Source of the DNA: Acidobacteriaceae bacterium
Lineage (GTDB): Bacteria > Acidobacteriota > Terriglobia > Terriglobales > Acidobacteriaceae
Direction: 5' to 3'
DNA: 64,000 nucleotides
Assembly: GCA_025462885.1 (NCBI GenBank)
Contig: JAOAPN010000009.1
Location: 93,263-157,262 of the forward strand
Part shown: in pieces, positions 12,856 through 21,076 of the stretch
Layout: each line of letters begins with the position of its first letter
How positions within the stretch are numbered: the first letter of the stretch is position 1
Made by a program: the position numbers and the translations under genes
The notes under the pieces: generated by a model
Database searches by the model: none
Told to the model about the DNA's origin: nothing
The model's input: only the letters and a program-made list of their open reading frames with translations

Positions 12856-13812
12856 TTACAGAAAGCGTACGCCGGTCAAATCCTCGCAGACACCCCAAAG
12901 CCGTGCAGCTCCTGCGGCGTCTCTTGCCTGCGGTGCAACGATGGCGTTACCCACATCGCCTCCCCGCATCTCCTGGAAGCCCTGCGGCCCGTAGTACCCG
13001 CCGCCCACAGCCTCTGCAGCAGTCGCCGCATACAGGGTTGGCAGAGCGCCTTCCGCATCGCTATTCAGCAGCGCCCCGATGGTCGTAGCAATCACCCGCT
13101 CGGCGATCCCTGCCAGGCCCTTACCGGAGCCCACCTTGAACAGGCTCGTCTCCGCTACGCCCGGATGGGCCGCGACACTCACCACGCCGGACGCCTGCGC
13201 CTCCAGCCTGCGTTCCAACTCCATGCTGAACATCAGATCCCCAAGCTTCGACTGCTGGTACGAGGTCATGGGGTTGTACCTCCGCTTAGCCTGCAGGTCC
13301 TCAAAGTCGATCTTCCCCCGCTTATGCGCGATCGAGGCCACCGTCACCACCCGCGGCCTCTTTTCCTGTGACGCCGCAAGCGCCGCCGATCGCTCCAGCG
13401 CTGGCATCAGTAGTCCCGTAAGCGCAAAGTGCCCCAGCACATTCGTGCCGAACTGCAACTCAAACCTATCCCTGGTCTCCAGCCGTTTCGGCGGAGCCAT
13501 CACGCCAGCATTGTTGATAAGCAGATCCAGCGGCAAGCCCTTCTCAAGTTCCCGCGCTGCGACCTCGCGCACACTCTCCAGCGATGCCAGGTCCAGCAGC
13601 GTCAACTCCAGCCTGGCCCCGGGAGCCTCCGCCTCGATCCTTCGCATTGCCGCCTCACCGCGCGCCCTGTCGCGGCACGCCAGCACGACCGTGGCACCTT
13701 TTCGGGCCAGCTTCTGCGCTGCCGGGAACCCGATGCCGCTGTTTGCCCCGGTGATAAAGACCCGTCTGCCCGTCTGATCGGGAATCTCCGCTGCCGTCCA
13801 ATGCGTGCTCAT
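12856..13812 (-). CDS. Short-chain dehydrogenase/reductase (retinol-dehydrogenase-like)
   Basis: The protein has 318 residues. The SDR landmarks are in order: TGANSGIG cofactor loop, LLINNAGVM, a serine in VVTVASIAHK, and TSYQQSKLGD with the catalytic YxxxK. The C-terminus is long, as in the retinol dehydrogenase/protochlorophyllide reductase-like branch. The natural substrate cannot be predicted. ATG 13812 was chosen because homologous sequence (THWTAAEIPDQTGRRV) begins just after it; a GTG at 13851 is possible. It is a single gene. Confidence 0.88.
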   Translation of the reverse strand: MSTHWTAAEIPDQTGRRVFITGANSGIGFPAAQKLARKGATVVLACRDRARGEAAMRRIEAEAPGARLELTLLDLASLESVREVAARELEKGLPLDLLINNAGVMAPPKRLETRDRFELQFGTNVLGHFALTGLLMPALERSAALAASQEKRPRVVTVASIAHKRGKIDFEDLQAKRRYNPMTSYQQSKLGDLMFSMELERRLEAQASGVVSVAAHPGVAETSLFKVGSGKGLAGIAERVIATTIGALLNSDAEGALPTLYAATAAEAVGGGYYGPQGFQEMRGGDVGNAIVAPQARDAAGAARLWGVCEDLTGVRFL

Positions 13813-13997
13813 ATGCACACTTGGATGCTCTACCTCTCTTAGAAGACCCACTTATCGGCACGGAGAGAGCGAATCACAGCCGCTTCAATTAAAGTGCAAC
13901 CCGCAAGTCGACTGGGTGCGCAAAACGATTCATACTTCAAAGTGGTAGATTTGCAACAATCATGCTCATTCTGTGCTGAACGAGGTGACGAGTCACC

Positions 13998-15434
13998 ATG
14001 CTGTCTCCTGCTCTGCTTGCGTTGTTTTCTCTCCCGATGGATCTCGCCGCGCCGGACCTCCACCCCCGGGGGGCTTCGCATCTCCACGCGAGTGCGTTCG
14101 CGCTTTTCGCCTCCCCCGTGCCACTCACGCTGCACCGCATCGAAGATGCCTTCATCGGCCTCAGTTGTATCGCCATCGCGGCGGCATTGGCTTCCTTTCT
14201 GATCACCGCCAACCGGACCGTCCCATACCGTGTTGCGTTTATCGTCCTTACGATTTGCACGGTCCTGGCGGGGATTGGCTGCCTGCTCTCCGCGGCGTTC
14301 CTCGGCACAGGCCATCTCGGGATTACCAGCCAGGCGCCGCTCTTCGGAGCCATCCTCGCTGCTCTCACTGCCTGTTTCCTACCGTTTCTGCTTCCTCTTC
14401 TGCTCAAAAAAAGTCGCGCCGTCGAGGTCACCTCCCGGGCGGCCCGCCAGAGTCAGACCCGTTTCCTCGCCGCGACCGAGAACTCCAGCGATGCCTTTAT
14501 GCTCCTCGAACCGGTCCGCGCAGGCAACGGCACGATCGAGGATTTCATCTTCACTTTCCTGAACGCGAACGCCGAAAAGATCCTTCCCGCGAGCAGGGCC
14601 GTTGGAGCTCTTCTTACCCGGGTCCTGCCTCTTGAGCCCTCGGACCGCCTCTTTCAACAGTTCTGTCAGGTCATTCAGACCGGCCAGCCTCTGATTCACG
14701 AGTTCGCCCTCGAAGCCACAAATCCCGCCAGCCCGTGGATGCGCCACCACGTCGCCCGCCTCGGGGAAGAGGGGGAGTTCGGCCTTGCGATCACCGCCAG
14801 CGATATTACGGAACGCAAGCGCACGGAGCAGAATCTCCTGCTTGGCGCGGATATCCAGCCGGACAACCTCACCGGTCTGCCCAACCGCAGCCTCCTCGAA
14901 GACCGCATCAAGCAGACCCTCGCTCGTGCCGATCGATACCGCAACCGGGTCGCACTGATCTTCGTCAACATCGACAACTTCAAGCAGGTCAATGAAACGT
15001 ACGGTCGCGAGCTTGGCGACACCGTCCTCCGCATTACCGCCTCCCGCCTCCGCAGTACGATCCGGGGAACCGACTCCGTCCTCCGTCTGGAGGGCGACGA
15101 GTTTGTCGTACTTATGCCGGACATGAAGCTTGAGGTCGACGTTCGCCGCGCCGCCGCCACCCTGGTGGCTATTCTGCGAGAACCGATCCTGCTCGGAGGC
15201 AAGGCCATCCACATCTCCTGCAGCCTCGGCGTCACCTCCTACCCCGACACCGCCCTTACCGTACACGGGTTGCTCGGCGCCGCCGACGAAGCCCTCTGTC
15301 TGGCGAAGCGCCGTGGCCGCGACCGCTATGTTCTCCACACGGGAGTCCTCGAAGAGGATCCAGAGGAGAATCTGAACTCCACCAACGACTCGGACGACGA
15401 CAGGAATATCCAGCAGCGCCAGTACGCCGACTGA
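13998..15434 (+). CDS. Membrane PAS-GGDEF protein with variant EGDEF motif
   Basis: The protein has 478 residues. An N-terminal region with about three or four membrane helices (to about 135) is followed by a PAS-like sensor (about 150-275, ending ITASDITERKR). A diguanylate-cyclase domain fills about 290-455, beginning NLTGLPNRSLLEDR. The signature is EGDEF (365-369) in place of GGDEF. An inhibitory-site RGTD lies at 356-359, at the canonical spacing. Substituted first-Gly forms can still make c-di-GMP, so activity is uncertain. The C-terminal tail is acidic. The next plus-strand sequence is an inverted-repeat element. Confidence 0.85.
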   Translation: MLSPALLALFSLPMDLAAPDLHPRGASHLHASAFALFASPVPLTLHRIEDAFIGLSCIAIAAALASFLITANRTVPYRVAFIVLTICTVLAGIGCLLSAAFLGTGHLGITSQAPLFGAILAALTACFLPFLLPLLLKKSRAVEVTSRAARQSQTRFLAATENSSDAFMLLEPVRAGNGTIEDFIFTFLNANAEKILPASRAVGALLTRVLPLEPSDRLFQQFCQVIQTGQPLIHEFALEATNPASPWMRHHVARLGEEGEFGLAITASDITERKRTEQNLLLGADIQPDNLTGLPNRSLLEDRIKQTLARADRYRNRVALIFVNIDNFKQVNETYGRELGDTVLRITASRLRSTIRGTDSVLRLEGDEFVVLMPDMKLEVDVRRAAATLVAILREPILLGGKAIHISCSLGVTSYPDTALTVHGLLGAADEALCLAKRRGRDRYVLHTGVLEEDPEENLNSTNDSDDDRNIQQRQYAD

Positions 15435-15447
15435 GGATCATCCCCTG

Positions 15448-15742
15448 CTAGGCAGTATCGACATATATCCCCCTGGAAGGGCACACCTGAACAGGTTGCG
15501 GAAAAAGTCGACTTTTTAGATTCGTTGAAAACGGAGCAAAAGAGTTGAAGCTCTAGGAGGCTCACAGAGCAATTTGCGTTTGTTTTTTGATACTTCAGCC
15601 TCATTCAAAATGTCGTACTTTTGATCCAAGTTTTACGAAAAGGACTTTTTCCGCAGCCTGTGAAGGTGTGCCCTTCCAGATATCCGCCGAATTCAACCAC
15701 GCCGGCGAAGATGTAACGCCGGTATATGTCGATACCGCCTAG
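15448..15742. repeat. Inverted-repeat element with a nested palindrome, copy A
   Basis: The outer ends are 20-bp inverted repeats with one mismatch: CTAGGCAGTATCGACATATA at 15448-15467, and its complement at 15723-15742. Inside lies a second inverted pair (GGAAGGGCACACCT / AGGTGTGCCCTTCC), and within that a third (AGGTTGCGGAAAAAGTC / GACTTTTTCCGCAGCCT). The core of about 120 bp is AT-rich with no convincing gene. A shorter copy at 24450-24550 has the outer parts but lacks the inner section. It fills the convergent gap between the GGDEF gene and plsX. It resembles a MITE or REP-type element. Confidence 0.8.
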
Positions 15743-15746
15743 TTGC

Positions 15747-16760
15747 TCATGAGCTTCGCAGAGCCGCTTCAATCCCGGAATTGACCTCGGCCTGGGCAAA
15801 CTCTGCCGCCACCCGGATTCCATTCATCACAGCCTTCTCGTTTGATGACCCATGCCCGACGATGCAGACCCCGCGAACCCCCAGCAGCGGCGCTCCACCG
15901 TACTCGGAGTAGTCCAGCCGCTTCTTGAACTCGTTGAATGCTTTCCGCGACAGCAGTGCCCCAACCTGCGACGTCACTGTTGACTTCAACGACTCCCGCA
16001 GCAGCACGCTGACCAGCTTGCCGACGCCCTCGATCGACTTCAGCGCCACATTCCCCACAAAGCCGTCGCACACCGCCACATCGGCAACGCCGTTGAAGAG
16101 GTCGCGCCCCTCGACATTACCCGCAAAGTGGATCTTGCCCTGTTTGCCCAACTCCCGTAGCAGCGGCAGCGTGTCCCGGGTCAGCGAATTCCCCTTGGAA
16201 TCCTCTTCGCCGATCGAGAGGAGCCCTACCCGCGGATTCGCGATCTTCAGGACATCCTTGGCATACATATGCCCCATCACCGCGAACTGCACCAGGTTGT
16301 CCGGGTCGGAGTCCACGTTCGCCCCGACGTCCAGCAGCAGGGAAGGGGAGTTGTTCACCGTCGGCAGAATCGTCGCCAATGCCGGCCGCTCCACTCCGGC
16401 GAGCATCCCCAGCACCATCTTGGCCGTGGCCATCGCCGCGCCGGTATTGCCGGCGGTAAAGAAGCCCGCCGCACGCCCCTCGCGCACCATCTTCAGCCCC
16501 ACCCGCATGGAGGAGTCGCGTTTGGTCCGGACCGCCTGCGCGGCCTTGTCGCCCATGCTGATCCACTCGCTTGCGGGCACGACAAAGATGGGCAGATGCT
16601 GCCCCCGCAGCGCCTGCCGCAAAGCCGGGCGAATCACATCTTCAGGTCCGACCAGGTGGACTCGCACGTCCAGTTGACGGCACGCAAGTACGGCCCCGCG
16701 AACCTCAGGTTCGGGGGCCTTGTCGGAACCCATTGCATCGACAACGATGTCTATCGGCAT
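15747..16760 (-). CDS. plsX: Phosphate acyltransferase PlsX
   Basis: The protein has 337 residues. PlsX makes acyl-phosphate from acyl-ACP at the start of phospholipid synthesis and is a peripheral membrane enzyme. Family features include IDIVVDAMGSDKAPEPEV at the N-terminus, FTAGNTGAAMATAKM, LLDVGANVDSDPDNLVQFA, GNVEGRDLF and CDGFVGNVALKSIEG. The order DUF177, rpmF, plsX on the minus strand is conserved in many bacteria. The gap to rpmF is about 40 bases, so co-transcription is likely. The stop is next to the inverted-repeat element. Confidence 0.96.
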   Translation of the reverse strand: MPIDIVVDAMGSDKAPEPEVRGAVLACRQLDVRVHLVGPEDVIRPALRQALRGQHLPIFVVPASEWISMGDKAAQAVRTKRDSSMRVGLKMVREGRAAGFFTAGNTGAAMATAKMVLGMLAGVERPALATILPTVNNSPSLLLDVGANVDSDPDNLVQFAVMGHMYAKDVLKIANPRVGLLSIGEEDSKGNSLTRDTLPLLRELGKQGKIHFAGNVEGRDLFNGVADVAVCDGFVGNVALKSIEGVGKLVSVLLRESLKSTVTSQVGALLSRKAFNEFKKRLDYSEYGGAPLLGVRGVCIVGHGSSNEKAVMNGIRVAAEFAQAEVNSGIEAALRSS

Positions 16761-16802
16761 CAGCCTTCGAGTTCTCTGGGATCTGGAATCAGTTGGTAAG
16801 GC

Positions 16803-16988
16803 TTAGCTTGCTTCCTTGACCGCAAGAACCTCGCGGCCCTTGTACGTCCCGCACTTCTTGCATACACGATGCGGCAGCTTGCGCTCGTGGCAGTTCGGGC
16901 ACTCGGAGAGGCCGGTGGGGGTCAGGAAGTCGTGGCTGCGGCGCTTGGCAGTCCGTTGTTTGGAATGGCGCCGTTTTGGATTAGGCAT
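16803..16988 (-). CDS. rpmF: Ribosomal protein bL32
   Basis: The product has 61 residues and the classic start MPNPKRRHSKQRTAKRRSHD. Four cysteines in two pairs (CPNC and CKKC) mark the zinc-binding form of bL32. It belongs to the large ribosomal subunit. It is the middle gene of the DUF177-rpmF-plsX cluster, 70 bases after the DUF177 stop. Confidence 0.97.
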   Translation of the reverse strand: MPNPKRRHSKQRTAKRRSHDFLTPTGLSECPNCHERKLPHRVCKKCGTYKGREVLAVKEAS

Positions 16989-17058
16989 TGCAGTGTCCCT
17001 TTCAAATCTTCAAAAATCTATCGCTTCACAGCGAGTCCGTTCCTGTACCAGCCAGCCT

Positions 17059-17610
17059 TTATTGCGCCAGCTTATCGGCCAGACCAGCAAGCGCATTCCA
17101 TCGCGGATCGGCCGCAGCCTCATCGCAATTGCACTTTCCTACATTCAGATTCTGGCCGCAGCGCGGGCACAAACCTTTGCAGTCCGGCTTACAGAGAGTG
17201 CGATTCGGCAGGGAAAGCAACACCTGCTCACGCACTACATCCTCAAGCAAAAGCCCGCTCTCTCCATAATACCCTATTTCGGTCTCATCCTCGGTAATGG
17301 ATCGCTCTCCCGACTCCGCGTCCGCGCTCTCCGGCCGGAACAGCAGGTCGAACCGGCCTACCACCGGCACCGAAACCGGGTCTACGCAACGCGCACACAG
17401 CACCTCGAACTCGCCCGTATAGTCGGCGCGGATCCGTATATCGTCCACGTGGTCGTGCGATCCGCGATGCTCCACCACCAGATCCGCCTGTCCCTTCACG
17501 GGCAGAGGCCCTACCTGCCGCAGGTCCGCGGCAAACTCCAGTACCCCCGGCGCAATCGCCTCATCAAACAACAGGGGCTCATCAACAAGTTGGATCGGTG
17601 TAATCAGCAC
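17059..17610 (-). CDS. DUF177 / YceD family protein
   Basis: The product has 183 residues and begins at GTG 17610. It has the YceD core VLCARCVDPVSVPVVGRFDLLF and a central acidic part. A C-terminal Cys-rich section, CKPDCKGLCPRCGQNLNVGKC, probably binds metal. In plants and bacteria YceD relatives are linked to 23S rRNA accumulation. Its place directly before rpmF is the usual one and supports the call. Confidence 0.9.
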   Translation of the reverse strand: MLITPIQLVDEPLLFDEAIAPGVLEFAADLRQVGPLPVKGQADLVVEHRGSHDHVDDIRIRADYTGEFEVLCARCVDPVSVPVVGRFDLLFRPESADAESGERSITEDETEIGYYGESGLLLEDVVREQVLLSLPNRTLCKPDCKGLCPRCGQNLNVGKCNCDEAAADPRWNALAGLADKLAQ

Positions 17611-17672
17611 TCTCTTAGCCTATGGAGCCGCGACCCGCAGGTCAAATGCCCGGACGCTCCGGCGACCATGCA

Positions 17673-18071
17673 TCAAGCGCGTTTAAGCTGGGCCACTGGG
17701 TGGCGAATCTCTTCCACCCGGTGCTTTGGCAGAGTCTCCAGCAGCGCCATGGCCGCCAGCGTAATCGAGGAGGGGGCTGCGGCAAGCGCAGCTTGAAGTC
17801 GACCTGCTCCCGGCTTCTTCTCTGCCGCGTCCATGCGAACCTGCAATACCTTCGCGCCCGGCCAGTGGATTTGGGTCCAGTTGAAGACCGCCTCTCCATC
17901 TCCGGTTGGCAACGAGTGACACAAAACCACCAGATCGAAGCGCTCGCGCTTCAGGTCCCGCATCATCTCCATCGGGTTGCAACATACGATGCTCGCGCCC
18001 GTGCTCGAAAGAATAGCGGCCCGGTTCGCTAACAAGCGAAAGTCCGAGCCTATGAGAAGGATTTTAGGCAT
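17673..18071 (-). CDS. Receiver-like protein lacking the phospho-acceptor Asp
   Basis: The product has 132 residues. It begins KILLIGSDFRLLANRAAILSS, as CheY-like receivers do, and the third strand reads FDLVVLCHSLPTGDG. There the acceptor Asp of receivers is replaced by Cys51. Only one of the usual acidic pair remains (Asp10). This makes ordinary phosphorylation unlikely, so it may be an atypical receiver or a redox-sensing derivative. It lies about 60 bases upstream of the DUF177 gene on the same strand and could be the first gene of that operon. No output domain is visible. Confidence 0.72.
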   Translation of the reverse strand: MPKILLIGSDFRLLANRAAILSSTGASIVCCNPMEMMRDLKRERFDLVVLCHSLPTGDGEAVFNWTQIHWPGAKVLQVRMDAAEKKPGAGRLQAALAAAPSSITLAAMALLETLPKHRVEEIRHPVAQLKRA

Positions 18072-18237
18072 ATCAACTCCTGGGTTGGCTCTGGAGGGCG
18101 GTCAAACCGTGCGCGGCCTAAAAAGCCAGTGCCACACGATAGAAAATTTTCAGGCAGGAGTCTGTCGGTTACCCGACATTAATTCCAGTCGATCAGTAAG
18201 ATGTCTCGTAGGTTTGATCCTTTTTGCTCTCAATCCG

Positions 18238-19095
18238 ATGCCCGCTACACTAAGGGAATTCAGAATTAGAGAAATCCGGAATCCATTGATCCGTACAGTT
18301 CGCGCGACACAATACATCACGGCCCTCCGCGAAGGCGGATCGCTCCCTGCGATCGTCGCCGCGGACGATCTCGGTCTCTATGTCCTCAAGTTTCGCGGCG
18401 CCGGTCAGGGGCCACTCGCACTTGTGGCTGAACTCGTCGCAGGAGAGATCGGTCGCCGACTCGGCCTCAAGGTCCCGGAACTCGTCTTCGTCGAGATAGG
18501 CGCCGCCTTCGGACGCAACGAGCCCGACCAGGAGATTCGCGACCTCATCCGCCGCAGTGTCGGCCTCAACCTGGCTTTGGATTACCTGCCCGGCTCCACC
18601 ATGTTCGATCCCGCCGCCGGCGACACGACCGATCCCGGCATCGCCTCACTCGCCGTCTGGTTCGACGCCTTCGTCAGCAACGTCGATCGCACGCCCCGCA
18701 ACGCCAACCTGCTCAACTGGCACCGCCAGCTCTACTTCATCGATCACGGCGCGGCCCTCTACTGGCAGCACGATTGGCCGAACGCTACAAGTAAAGCCGA
18801 ATCGCCCTTTCCCGAAGCCCGCCACCACATCCTTCTGCCCTGGGCCTCGGATCTGGCAGCGGCGGACGCCACGGCACGGCAGCGTCTCAACCAGGCCGTC
18901 TTCACCGAGATTCTCGATCTGGTTCCCGACGCATGGCTAGCGCCGCACCCGTCGCTCGAAGCCTCCGAATCTGAAGACCGGACTGGTCAAGCCGTCAGCC
19001 GCCGCGCCGCCTACGTCGACATCCTCATCCGCCGTCTCAACGCATCCCCCCGCTTCGTTCAGGAGGCCGCTCGTGCCCACGCCGAACTCGTTTGA
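18238..19095 (+). CDS. HipA-like kinase-fold protein
   Basis: The product has 285 residues from ATG 18238. It is shorter than HipA (about 440) and lacks the N-subdomain 1. Kinase-fold signatures are present: YVLKFRG with a candidate ATP-binding Lys51, FDAFVSNVDRTPRNANLL with catalytic Asp150 and Asn155/157, and FIDHG with metal-binding Asp169. It fits the HipA-like kinase family that is often found next to DUF3037. The downstream DUF3037 gene overlaps its end by 23 bases, so the two are co-translated. No HipB-type repressor is adjacent. The substrate is unknown. Confidence 0.78.
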   Translation: MPATLREFRIREIRNPLIRTVRATQYITALREGGSLPAIVAADDLGLYVLKFRGAGQGPLALVAELVAGEIGRRLGLKVPELVFVEIGAAFGRNEPDQEIRDLIRRSVGLNLALDYLPGSTMFDPAAGDTTDPGIASLAVWFDAFVSNVDRTPRNANLLNWHRQLYFIDHGAALYWQHDWPNATSKAESPFPEARHHILLPWASDLAAADATARQRLNQAVFTEILDLVPDAWLAPHPSLEASESEDRTGQAVSRRAAYVDILIRRLNASPRFVQEAARAHAELV

Positions 19096-19459
19096 CTACG
19101 CCATCGTCCGCGTCGTCCCGCGCGTGGAACGTGCGGAGTTCATCAACGCCGGCATCATCGTCTTCTGCCTCCAGCAGCGCTTCCTCGAAGCCCGCGTGCA
19201 GGTCGACGAGGCTCGCCTCCGCGCCCTCTGGCCCCAGATCGACCTCGATCTTGTCCGCCAGCACCTCGAAGCCATCCCCCGCATCGCTGCCGGTGACCCC
19301 ACCGCCGGCCCTATCGCCCGCCTCAGCCAACGCGAGCGCTTCCACTGGCTTGTCTCCCCCCGCAGCACCATCATCCAGGTCTCCCCCGTCCACAGCGGCC
19401 TCTGCGAAACCCCCGGCGATCTCGTCGCCCAACTCTCCCAGCGTCTCCTCGACCTTTAA
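19073..19459 (+). CDS. DUF3037 protein
   Basis: The product has 128 residues. It starts within the last codons of the HipA-like gene in another frame. Typical DUF3037 features are FDYAIVRVVPRVERAEFINAG near the start, an Arg/Glu-rich middle, and FHWLVSPRSTIIQVSPVHSG near the end. The function of the family is unknown. Tight overlap with the kinase-like gene implies a functional pair. A strong inverted repeat follows the stop. Confidence 0.85.
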   Translation: MPTPNSFDYAIVRVVPRVERAEFINAGIIVFCLQQRFLEARVQVDEARLRALWPQIDLDLVRQHLEAIPRIAAGDPTAGPIARLSQRERFHWLVSPRSTIIQVSPVHSGLCETPGDLVAQLSQRLLDL

Positions 19460-19471
19460 TATCAAACCCCG

Positions 19472-19511
19472 AACGCTCGAACCCCGCTCATCCGAGCGGG
19501 GTTCGTGCGTT
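19472..19511. terminator. Long GC-rich hairpin, probable bidirectional terminator
   Basis: AACGC and CGAACCCCGCTC on the left, with an ATCC loop, pair with GAGCGGGGTTCG and GCGTT on the right; a single T-T mismatch interrupts the stem. The hairpin lies between the convergent DUF3037 gene and the Gly/Pro-rich protein gene. No long T-run follows on either side. Confidence 0.65.
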
Positions 19512-19533
19512 ACATCAGCCGATCAACCAGCCG

Positions 19534-20226
19534 TTACTGCACCAGATCGATCAGGTTCGCAATGAAGTAGGTCAGCGGGTCATACACCACCACATACCCG
19601 TCGTAATACCCCATCTGGTAGCCCGGCGGCGGCGGCGGGACCTGCCCATATAGTGCCACCGGTAAAGGAGTCATATACCCGATGTCGCCATAAGGGAAGT
19701 ACCCCCCAATCGAGAACACCGGTCTCCGTGCCATGTTGATGTACCCCAGGTTCCGCATATAGTACCGACGCAGATAGTCCCTGTTGTTCGGACGGAACTG
19801 GTAGGAAGGCCGATTTTGCGGCGGACGTCCCCACTGCGGCGGTCTTCCCGGGTTCGGTCGCCCTCCACCAGGATTCGGCCGTCCCGGTTGCGGACGCCCA
19901 CCATTTCCACCACCTGGATTCGGTCTGCTACCACCCCCGCCACCGGGATTCGGACGTGGCGGCGGACCAGGCTTCTGCGAGCCCCCTCCACCTTGCCCAG
20001 GATTCGGCCTGCCCGGCTGTCCTCCTCCGCCTCCAGGACCACCGCCGCCCGGCCTGCCGCCACCGCCAGGATTACCACCCGGCCTGCCGCCACCGCCTTG
20101 GTTTCCGCCTCCACCCGGTCCACCTTGCCCCGGTCTTGCAGAGCGGTCCTGTCCCACGGCACAAAGCGTCACCGCCAGACAGCACAACACGACCCCGCGA
20201 AATATCTTTACCAGCGAACTCTTCAT
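19534..20226 (-). CDS. Secreted Gly/Pro-rich protein with RcnB-like C-terminus
   Basis: The product has 230 residues from ATG 20226, with GGGGAG upstream. A signal peptide (VVLCCLAVTLCAVGQ) is followed by about 110 residues of low complexity built from Gly, Pro, Arg, Gln and Asn. The C-terminal 70 residues are folded in character: RRYYMRNLGYINM and GYYDGYVVVYDPLTYFI. Proteins ending this way are often grouped with RcnB/DUF6515 periplasmic proteins. I infer a cell-envelope location. The low-complexity part may be a flexible linker. Confidence 0.78.
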   Translation of the reverse strand: MKSSLVKIFRGVVLCCLAVTLCAVGQDRSARPGQGGPGGGGNQGGGGRPGGNPGGGGRPGGGGPGGGGGQPGRPNPGQGGGGSQKPGPPPRPNPGGGGGSRPNPGGGNGGRPQPGRPNPGGGRPNPGRPPQWGRPPQNRPSYQFRPNNRDYLRRYYMRNLGYINMARRPVFSIGGYFPYGDIGYMTPLPVALYGQVPPPPPGYQMGYYDGYVVVYDPLTYFIANLIDLVQ

Positions 20227-20314
20227 CGTGATCTCCCCAAAAGTTCCAGACAACCCCGCCAGCCTAAGCCCATCCATCTGAAAACACAAACAATTCCAGT
20301 GCCACAACTTGCAG

Positions 20315-20917
20315 CTACCCCCGAAACAGCCGAATCCCGGCGACTCCTACGGCCCCCGCCGCGACGCACTCGTCTGCACGCTGCCATGTCACCCCACCCA
20401 AAGCGAACACGGGCATCCCCGCCGCTGCAGCGCAGGCCATCCGCAACTCTTCTAATCCCGCCCCTGGTAACACTTCGACTCCATTAACTGCCTTCCCGAA
20501 CACCGGTCCGAATAAAACAGCATCCGCGGCCTCCTCGCGCGCTCGCCCAACCTCCGCCACCGAGTGGCAACTCATGCTCACAAACGGAATTCCCAGCCCC
20601 GCCTCCCGGAATACCTCTCGCACCTGTTTGGGCCGCAATTCGCCTGTTGAGCCGGTCAGGTGCACCCCGTCCGCCCCTGCCGCCACCGCTACATCCACCC
20701 GTGCGTTTACCAACACCCGCGAACCCGTTCCCCGAACCGCATCGAGAATCCGCCGCGTCAGAGCGATCTGGTCGGAAGCCGCTAAGTCTTTCTCCCTCAA
20801 TTGGATAAACTCGATCCCCGCCGTTCCCCATCCGGCCGTCTCTCGGACCACGGATTCCAGCCGATAATTGGGATTACCACTGTACTCGGCGCGGTGAGTG
20901 ATGGCATAGCGAAGCAT
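20315..20917 (-). CDS. thiE: Thiamine phosphate synthase family protein (ThiE/TenI-like)
   Basis: The product has 200 residues with a TIM-barrel pattern of the ThiE/TenI family: IEFIQLREKDL with the substrate-binding Gln and Arg, VLVNARVDVA, ADGVHLTGS, DAVLFGPVF and FALGGV. ThiE joins the thiazole and pyrimidine halves of thiamine phosphate. No other thi gene is nearby and no TPP riboswitch was seen, so a TenI-like role cannot be ruled out. It is transcribed divergently from sthA. Confidence 0.82.
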   Translation of the reverse strand: MLRYAITHRAEYSGNPNYRLESVVRETAGWGTAGIEFIQLREKDLAASDQIALTRRILDAVRGTGSRVLVNARVDVAVAAGADGVHLTGSTGELRPKQVREVFREAGLGIPFVSMSCHSVAEVGRAREEAADAVLFGPVFGKAVNGVEVLPGAGLEELRMACAAAAGMPVFALGGVTWQRADECVAAGAVGVAGIRLFRG

Positions 20918-21076
20918 GGTCTCCAGTGTAGGTCTACCCCTCCGTATGTGGTACTTTCAAGGCATAAGCCGCATGTTCAAACCATCGATACTGGCAAAAT
21001 CGACGCTCCGCTCACGGGTTGTTCGCTCGCCCCAAAAACCGACCGCCATTCCCTCTGGCGCACGAGCAAAGTCTCT

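Noticed and set aside
20918..21076. TPP riboswitch near thiE
   Set aside because: No CTGAGA-type core or second conserved block could be found on either strand.
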